Of a stretch of 64,000 bases of DNA, positions 57,134 through 64,000 are shown in pieces. Source of the stretch: Allium sativum. Its lineage: Eukaryota > Streptophyta > Magnoliopsida > Asparagales > Amaryllidaceae. A program made the translations under genes and the position numbers. The stretch lies in the NCBI GenBank assembly GCA_030737875.1, contig CM060922.1:322991956-323055955 (forward strand). Reading direction: 5' to 3'. Numbering within the stretch: position 1 is the first letter of the stretch; every line of letters starts with the position of its first letter. The notes beneath the pieces are model-generated. The model was given only the letters and a program-made list of their open reading frames with translations, was not told the DNA's origin and did not search any database.

Positions 57134-58105
57134 ATGAGTGAAAAAAGTGTTAGCCAACAAAATTCTCCTAGGGGTTCTCGAATCAACCAAAATTTTCCAA
57201 CCGAATTGGATCAAAATCGAGTGAATCAAAACTTTCCAAACTTTGGGGATCAAAATCGAGTAAATCAAAATTTTCAAAATTTCAATATTGAAATGGATAG
57301 ACCCTTATCTCTTCGTGATCGATGTTATCCAACTAGGACCGTTCAACCCTCAGTCATCGTGTTCCCACCAGCTGAAGGAAACAATTTTGAGCTTAAACAT
57401 TCTTTTATTCAAGGGGTACCAAAGTTTACTGGGTCTGAAAATGCTTATGAATTTCTAAGTGAATTTGAATTGTATGCGTCCACAACAAAAATGCAACAAT
57501 TGTCTAACGAATCGATCAAGCTGAGGCTAATTCCATTTGCACTACTTGAAAGCGCTAAAAGATGGCTAAATTCTCTTCCAAAACATTCCATAAGAAGTTG
57601 GGATGAATTTGTCACTTCATTCTTGAAAAAGTTTTTCCCTTTCCATAAAACTCTCAAAATTCGAACCGAGATAAATCAATTTTTTCAAAATGAAGGGGAA
57701 ACTTTTTCAAAATACTTTGAAAGATTCAACCAACTATTGTATAGTTGTCCTCATCATGGAATTCTAAAAGACCACTTGTGTCAAATTGCATATGAAGGGC
57801 TAAACTATCAGACTAGAACTCAACTAGAATCAATGTGTGGAGGAGACTTTATGTCTAAGACGGCCGATGAAGCTTGGAAATTCTTTGAAGACTATTCTAA
57901 AAAGGACATGCAATGGGAATCAATTCGTGTCCCCATTCGTACTTCTACTAGAGGAGTGCATGTCGTGGACCCAAGTCAAATTCCCTTAGAAAATCAAACT
58001 CCTCAAGCCGGAGAAGGGATACCCCACTACTACTCTCAGGACCAAGCCAATGCTATAGCTCAAAATAATCCTTACTCATCCACATACAATCCTGGTTGGA
58101 GGTGA
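57134..58105 (+). CDS. gag: Athila gag
   Basis: This frame encodes the capsid-like Gag of an Athila element, which packages the element RNA in the cytoplasm. The start at 57134 was chosen because residues from MSEKSVSQQNSP onward look like the protein; the extra seven upstream codons do not. The N-terminal 80 residues contain three NQNFPNF-type repeats (VNQNF). The retrotransposon Gag domain follows at about residues 90-270 (FTGSENAYEFL, RWLNSLPKHSI, FLKKFFPFHKT, YEGLNYQTR). The frame stops right after NPGWR. Pol begins in another frame at the same point. No zinc knuckle is seen, consistent with sequence lost at the gag-pol junction. Confidence 0.85.
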   Translation: MSEKSVSQQNSPRGSRINQNFPTELDQNRVNQNFPNFGDQNRVNQNFQNFNIEMDRPLSLRDRCYPTRTVQPSVIVFPPAEGNNFELKHSFIQGVPKFTGSENAYEFLSEFELYASTTKMQQLSNESIKLRLIPFALLESAKRWLNSLPKHSIRSWDEFVTSFLKKFFPFHKTLKIRTEINQFFQNEGETFSKYFERFNQLLYSCPHHGILKDHLCQIAYEGLNYQTRTQLESMCGGDFMSKTADEAWKFFEDYSKKDMQWESIRVPIRTSTRGVHVVDPSQIPLENQTPQAGEGIPHYYSQDQANAIAQNNPYSSTYNPGWR

Positions 58106-61100
58106 ATCCAAAATATAACTCTCGTGCTGTAAATTCTTGTGAGGACGAAAACCATAATCCATTCAACGCTATTACAACCCTTCGATCTGGAAAGAGGATT
58201 GATAATAACATGGGCGAACCTTCTAACTCAACCCCAATCCCTAATCTTGATGATCACCCATTGGCTTCGGAAGCCAATTCTTCTAAACCTCCATTTTCCT
58301 CAAATGTTGGCAATCCCAACAGTTCCTCTCCTGGTGTCGGCAAACCCGACCCACCTTCGAAAATTAATGTTGGCAATACCAACATTCCATCTTCTACGAC
58401 CTTACCACCTTCTTTTTCCTTGGATAAACCTTCTTCTTCGAATGATGAAACTGATCACAGAGTCGAAAAACCAATAGCTCCATTTCCCCATAGACTCAAT
58501 AATAAGAAGAAAGCGGCAAATTTCGATAAAATTTTGGAAATTTTCAAACAAATCTGTGTGAACATTCCTCTTTTAGACACAATTGAACAAATTCCTCAAT
58601 ATGCCAATTGTCTTAAGGAATTGTGCACACAAAAACGTGTGATTAATGTCCCAAAAATCGCCTTTATAACTGCGAATACAAGCTCTGTTCTTTCGAATCT
58701 TACCCCAATCAAGTACAAAGAAGCTGGCTGTCCTACGATTGATTGCAAAATAGGAAACACCCATATCTCTCGTGCCCTACTCGACCTTGGTGCCAGTGTC
58801 AATCTTCTTCCTTACACTGTTTATTGTCAACTTGGGTTAGGGGAAATTAAACCAACAAACATCACTCTTCAGTTAGTTGATCGATCTGTCAAAAAGCCAT
58901 TGGGAATTATCGAAGACGTCTTGATACAGATCGAACAGTTTTACTTCCCGGTCGATTTCATAGTTTTAGAAACAGAGCCTGACTCAAATCCCAAAGTTCA
59001 AATACCGTTGATTTTAGGACGGCCCTTCTTAGCAACCTCAAATGCTGTCATTAATTGTAGGAACGGTCAACTTCGACTTTCCTTCGGGCACCTAACCATT
59101 GAGCTAAACATCTTTAATCTCAACAAACAACCTAGGGATTTTGAGACCGATGAAATCGACATGATTCAAACCATAGTTGACGAAACCTCTAATGACACTT
59201 CTGAAGCCTTGAAAATGTGTTTGGAACATTTCGACTCCGATTTCGACGAACTTGAATACATTTCTGAACTGAATGAATTTCTTGACTTAAATCCTTCGTC
59301 TTCTGAATCTAACCAAGGAATGTTAACCAATGTTAACACTCAAGAACATCCTAAGTTAGATCTCAAACCCTTTCCACAAGACCTTAAGTACGCATACTTA
59401 GACTCCTCAGAAACTCTTCCCGTAATCTTGGCCTCTGATCTTACCGAGGACCAAGAAGAAAAACTCTTAGAAATTTTGCGGGAAAATAAAGACGCTTAGG
59501 GGTAGGAACTGAGTGATATAAAAGGAATTAGCCCGTCAATTGTGGAACATCGCATACACTTAGTTGATGAGGCTAAACCCATCCGTGAGGCTCAAAGGCA
59601 ATTAAACCCAAACATGAGAGAAGTGGTCAAGGAGGAGATAATCAAATGTCTAGACAACAACATCATGTATCCCATCTCTGATAGTACCTGGGTGAGTCCG
59701 GTACAAGTCGTACCAAAGAAATCGGGAGTCACAGTGATCAAAAATGAAAGTAATGAGCTCGTCCCAACAAAAATCAAAACAAAATGGCGTGGGTGTATCG
59801 ACTATCGAAAGCTCAACTCAGCCACACGAAAAGACCATTTTCCCTTACCTTTTATTGACCAAATGCTCGAACACTTAGCGGGTCATGAGTACTATTGTTT
59901 TCTCGATGGATACTCTAGCTATAACCAAATCCCTGTTGCTTTAAAGGATCAACATAAGACCACCTTTACTTGTCCCTTTGGAACCTTTGCTTATCGTCGC
60001 ATGCCTTTTGGTCTTTGTAATGCCCCCGCGACTTTCCAAAGGTGTATGATGAGTATTTTCTCTGATATGGTGGAAGAATTCTTGGAAATATTCATGGATG
60101 ATTTTTCAATCTATGGATCATCTTTTTCCCAATGCCTCACTCATTTAGAACTCGTCCTAAAACGTTGTAAGGAAAAATCACTCGTGCTTAATTGGGAAAA
60201 ATGTCACTTCATGGTAAAAAGGGGGATAGTTCTATGTCATGTCGTCTCCAAAGATGGCCTTGAAGTCGAAAAATCTAAAATCGATTTGATTGCTAATCTG
60301 CCTCCTCCTAAGTCTGTTAAAGATGTTCGTTCATTTCTTGGCCACGCAGGATTCTATAGAAGATTCATTAAGGACTTCTCAAAAATTTCAAAACCTCTCT
60401 CAAATTTACTTGCCAAAGACGTTAAGTTCGAATTCTCCAATGACTGCAAAACATCTTTTGAAACTCTTAAGTCAATCTTGACCACAACTCCCATCATTCA
60501 ACCTCCTGATTGGACTCATCCCTTCGAACTTATGTGCGACGCTTCTGACTTTGCAATTGGAGCCATCTTAGGTCAGCATATCGATAAACTCCCTCGAGTC
60601 ATTTATTACGCTAGCAAAACCTTAAACGAGGCCCAATTGAATTACTCAACTACTGAAAAGGAATTTTTGGCAGTTGTCTTCGCTCTTGAGAAATTCAGAC
60701 CATATCTCATAGGATCCAAAGTCATAGTTTACACTGATCATGCTGCCCTACGATATTTGCTTTCTAAGAAGGATGCTAAGGCCCGCTTGATTCGTTGGAT
60801 CCTTCTTCTTCAAGAATTCGATACAGAAATACGAGATAAAAAGGGTTCTGAGAATGTTGTAGCTGATCATCTCTCTCGAATTGTGCACGAAAATGTTGAT
60901 GACACCCAAATCGATGATTATTTTCCTGACGAACAAATCCTTTCGATCTCTAACACCCCTTGGTACGCTGACATTGTGAATTATCTTGTCACGCAACAAA
61001 CACCCACTGAATAGTCGAAACAAGATAAACAAAAATTTCTCTCAAAAGTTCGAAACTTCTATTGGGACGACCCATATCTTTTCAAATACTGTCCAGATCA

Positions 61101-62240
61101 AATCATTCGAAGGCGTGTACCCGATCATGAACACCAAAGTATTCTCTCTTTCTCACATGACCATGCTTGTGGCGGTCATTTTGGAGCAAGAAAAACTGCT
61201 GCAAAAGTACTGCAAAGCGGCTTTTATTGGCCCACACTGTTTCGTGACGCTTTCGAATTTTGCTCTAAATGCGATCGATGTCAAAGAACGGGTCGAATCA
61301 CTAAGCGAAACATGATGCCTCTCAACCCCATTTTAGTGATTGAGTTATTTGATGTTTGGGCCATCGATTTCATGGGACCATTCCCTAATTCATTTGGGAA
61401 TCTTTACATCTTGCTTGCGGTAGATTATGTCTCAAAATGGGTTGAAGCCATTCCGACCAAAACCAACGACAACAAGGTTGTTGTCAAATTCCTTAAATAA
61501 AACATCTTTTCGCGCTTTGGCACACCTCGAGCTATCATTAGCGATAATGGCACTCACTTCTGCAATCGTGCTTTTGAGTCCTTGCTCAAGAAATACTCAA
61601 TCACACACAAGCTATCGACCCCTTACCATCCACAAACTAATGGGCAAGTAGAAGTTTCCAATAGACAAATCAAACAAATTCTTGAGAAAACTGTGAATTC
61701 CAATAGAAAAGATTGGTCCGTAAAACTGATTGATGCACTTTGGGCTTTTCGCACTGCTTATAAAACCAATCTAGGGATGTCACCATATCGATTAGTCTTT
61801 GGAAAGGCCTGTCACTTACCTCTTGAATTAGAGCATCGTGCTCTTTGGGCCATAAAATTTTTGAATTTTGACTTAGAGAAAGCCGACTCACATAGGAAGT
61901 TAAAAATTTCGGAATTAGAGGAACTAAGAAATGAGGCGTATGAAAATGCGAAAATCAACAAAGAAAGAACCAAAGCCCAACACGACAAAAACATACTTCG
62001 TAAGGAATTCAACGTAGGTCAAAAAGTTCTTTTATACGACTCTAGACTTCACTTGTTTCCAGGAAAACTCAGATCTCGATGGACTGGACCTTATGTTGTG
62101 AAAACAACATATCCTCATGGAGCAGTTGAAATTGAAAATCCTAGGGATGGAAAAGTTTTCGAAGTGAACGGTCAATGACTGAAACCATTTTTAGAATTCG
62201 AGCAATATGACGAAGATGACCTTATCGATCTTCATGAGCC
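58096..62240 (+). pseudogene. pol: Athila pol with five in-frame stops
   Basis: The polyprotein lies in a single frame. The protease has LLDLGASVNLLPY (about 58780) and ILGRPFL. RT runs from about 59700 to 60280, with CIDYRKLN and the intact catalytic FMDDFSIYG at 60091. RNase H has LMCDASDF and YTDHAAL at about 60520-60760. The integrase has a zinc-binding H-H-C-C region (about 61162-61290) and catalytic D, D and E at 61366, 61543 and 61651 with 35 residues between the last two. Stops are TAG 59497, TAG 59503, TAG 61012, TAA 61498 and TGA 62176. A frame change at 58096-58105 separates it from gag. Catalytic residues are all present, so decay is recent, but the protein is interrupted. Confidence 0.93.
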
Positions 62241-63589
62241 TGATCATCCACCGTGAAATCAGGTGGTACACGTTCTTTTTCTTTTTCATTTTTTTTTTTG
62301 TTTTTCTGCCATTTTGGTCCGCATACCTTAGACAGTTGGGACACTATCTCATTCTAGTGTGGGGGAGTCAAGTTTGCATCACATCTCCTCCATCTTCATT
62401 TTAAAAAAAAAAAACACATACACACACAATCACACCGACACGACTCATTTTAGAGTGATACCACGAAATAAGTTTGCAACTTTTAGTCAGTTGATAGTAT
62501 TTTTTTCTCTCAACTTAGATCGAATAAGAAATATAATGAAAAGTTTAATTTTGAGGGATAATAGTGTAACCGGTACATAGGGAGATTCTTAGGTGATGGC
62601 CATGAAATCTATTCTATATTGTAGACTTTGTTTAAATAAGTGGAGGACTTAAAATACTTATATTGGCTCTTCAAATCTTTAAAACTAAGTTGTGTTAAGT
62701 TGAATTCGTGTAACTCTCTTTTGTGCTTATATCTTCAATAATAATAATAGTAATCCAAGGGTATCCAACATTGCTTGTATATCAAGCGTTGGTGTGCAAA
62801 CCCGCCAAGCTCTATCCGACATGTTGTTGACAAAGTCAGCGTTGGAATATCTTGGTCTCATTTTATGAGATTGGACACCTAAGGATTACCGACACGTTGT
62901 TGACAAAGTCAAAGTTGGCCTGCACAATCCGCCAAGCTCTTTATTCACTCTCTGTTAGTCCGCGAGGCAGTGCATGGGTGGTAAACCTTGGTCTTCTAAG
63001 TTAGGTGTATGTACTTAATCATAAATTTTAAAAATTTTATAGAATAAAGAATAAGCGATGATGCCTAAACACTGCTTGACCTTATTGATTTGTCTAGCCA
63101 TACATGAGAAAATTAGAATACCACTTTACAAACTGTGCCAAGCAAACTAAGAATTTATTTCATGGCTGCACTATGTTATCGACCGAACTAACTGGCCAAA
63201 CTGGAATTTAACATTTGAAAACTTGATTTATATTGAAAATTTGTGACAAGTTGTGGTATCTAAAATAAAATCAACTGACTAGAAATTGTAAACTTAATTT
63301 GTTGTACCACTTTCCTGAAACAAGTCGTGTTGTCATTCTTGTTGTCTTTGTTTTTTGTATATAACCATTGCATTCATATAGTTACATTAGATCCACACAT
63401 ACTTCATTTGGATTTTGTGGGTAGTATCCGCTGAAAACCCTCACGAGACACCACTCGTCCTACTAGGGACACCTAGAGGTTTAACGGCTTGTTGCATACG
63501 CTCAATGCAATCGTGTTTCCTACGAAAGTGTGACCTATCTAGTTAGTTTTTCATTTTCTTTTTACTCGAGGACGAGTAAAAGATAAGTG
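62241..63589 (+). other. Athila 3' non-coding region
   Basis: No frame resembling the envelope-like gene of some Athila elements is present. Two related copies of a segment with TTGTTGACAAAGTC and CCGCCAAGCTCT lie at about 62790-62945. The region ends in AAGATAAGTGTGGGGGTATT, whose purine part is the polypurine tract. Confidence 0.7.
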
Positions 63590-63599
63590 TGGGGGTATT
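63588..63599 (+). other. Athila polypurine tract
   Basis: GTGTGGGGGTAT directly before the 3' LTR is the usual plus-strand priming sequence of this lineage. Confidence 0.8.
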
Positions 63600-64000
63600 T
63601 GATTAACATAGAAATGTGTTTATTTTATGCTCTTATATTTTATATTTTGTAAATAAATAAATGATACTTTGGGTACTTTTATGTGTTTTTACAGGTTGTC
63701 AAGAAATGCCTCCTTCGTTTCAAATCAAAGGCCAATTACAAATAAAAAGCTACTTCCCCGTATTAAAGCCATCTCAATTACAAAAGACGTTGTAGCTCAC
63801 TGGTAAATGCATAGAGATTTGTACTGAGAGACTTGAGTTCGATCCCCGTCAAGCTCACTTTTTGCCAGAGAACGGAACTTTCACACTGCCCCTTTGCTAT
63901 GAAGAATATATTAATTAGTGTTATATTATATATATATATACATATTCATGTGTATGTATGATATTCACTAATAGACAATTCAGGAGTAGTCATGGAAATC
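63600..64000 (+). repeat. Athila 3' LTR, first 401 bp
   Basis: It repeats 48279 onward with about ten substitutions and a small change in a TA run, and is cut by the window end. The tRNA-like segment recurs at 63786-63856. Confidence 0.95.

Larger units (their letters stand above)
48279..64000 (+). mobile_element. Athila-type Ty3/gypsy retrotransposon (3' end outside)
   Basis: Nearly full-length: 5' LTR (48279-49479), tRNA-Asp-type primer binding site (49486), leader with a nested CACTA element, gag, pol (protease-RT-RNase H-integrase), 3' non-coding region, polypurine tract and the first 401 bp of the 3' LTR. The primer site, protease and RT sequences are those of the Athila lineage. The two LTRs differ at about ten positions in the 400 bp that can be compared, so the insertion is fairly recent but not new. 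No envelope-like frame was found between pol and the 3' LTR. Its left flank is TGGAG (48274-48278). Confidence 0.95.

Overview
The window is plant nuclear DNA, almost certainly heterochromatin of an angiosperm with a repeat-rich genome. It holds Ty3/gypsy LTR retrotransposons of the Tekay (chromovirus) and Athila lineages, a CACTA transposon carrying pieces of plant genes, and a family of non-autonomous LTR elements with very long LTRs. There is no intact host gene and no organelle or bacterial sequence. The species cannot be named from the sequence; a eudicot is plausible but unproven.

Almost everything is explained by insertions nested in insertions. Most boundaries are fixed by TG..CA-type termini, target site duplications (TSDs) and duplicated flanks. 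The oldest layer is a minus-strand long-LTR element (here 'D'; 11303-11681 plus 39206-46984). Its left LTR was hit by a Tekay LTR that is now a solo LTR spanning 11682-39205 (TSD ATTAG). That Tekay LTR was itself hit twice: by a 6.85-kb solo LTR 'A1' (12299-19151, TSD ATTTA) and by a complete minus-strand element 'B-C' (19655-37262). B-C has two ~5.6-kb LTRs around a 269-bp internal domain holding only a primer binding site, short repeats and a polypurine tract. Its 3' LTR is interrupted by solo LTR 'A2' (22786-28820, TSD CATAC).

To the left, a TIR transposon with a CACTA-like right end at 11302 carries a broken ECM29 fragment. It is interrupted by a Tekay element whose pol remnant, polypurine tract and 3.19-kb 3' LTR fill 1-6801. 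To the right, the D 5' LTR is cut at 46984 by a third A-type LTR ('A3'), which is cut at 48278 by an Athila element running past the window end. The Athila leader contains a CACTA transposon (50889-55508, TSD CAT) with fragments of a BTB/POZ protein, an ISWI-type remodeler and an epoxide hydrolase.

No encoded protein looks functional. The Tekay pol has many stops, an altered reverse transcriptase catalytic pair and a lost integrase glutamate. The Athila gag-pol keeps its catalytic motifs but has five stops and one frameshift. The most noteworthy signals are: a duplicated Tekay LTR hairpin with compensatory stem changes; the giant-LTR, tiny-internal-domain family with a swapped GC-rich cassette at one LTR position; an internal-domain segment relocated into an LTR; and a tRNA-like Pol III promoter inside the Athila LTR.
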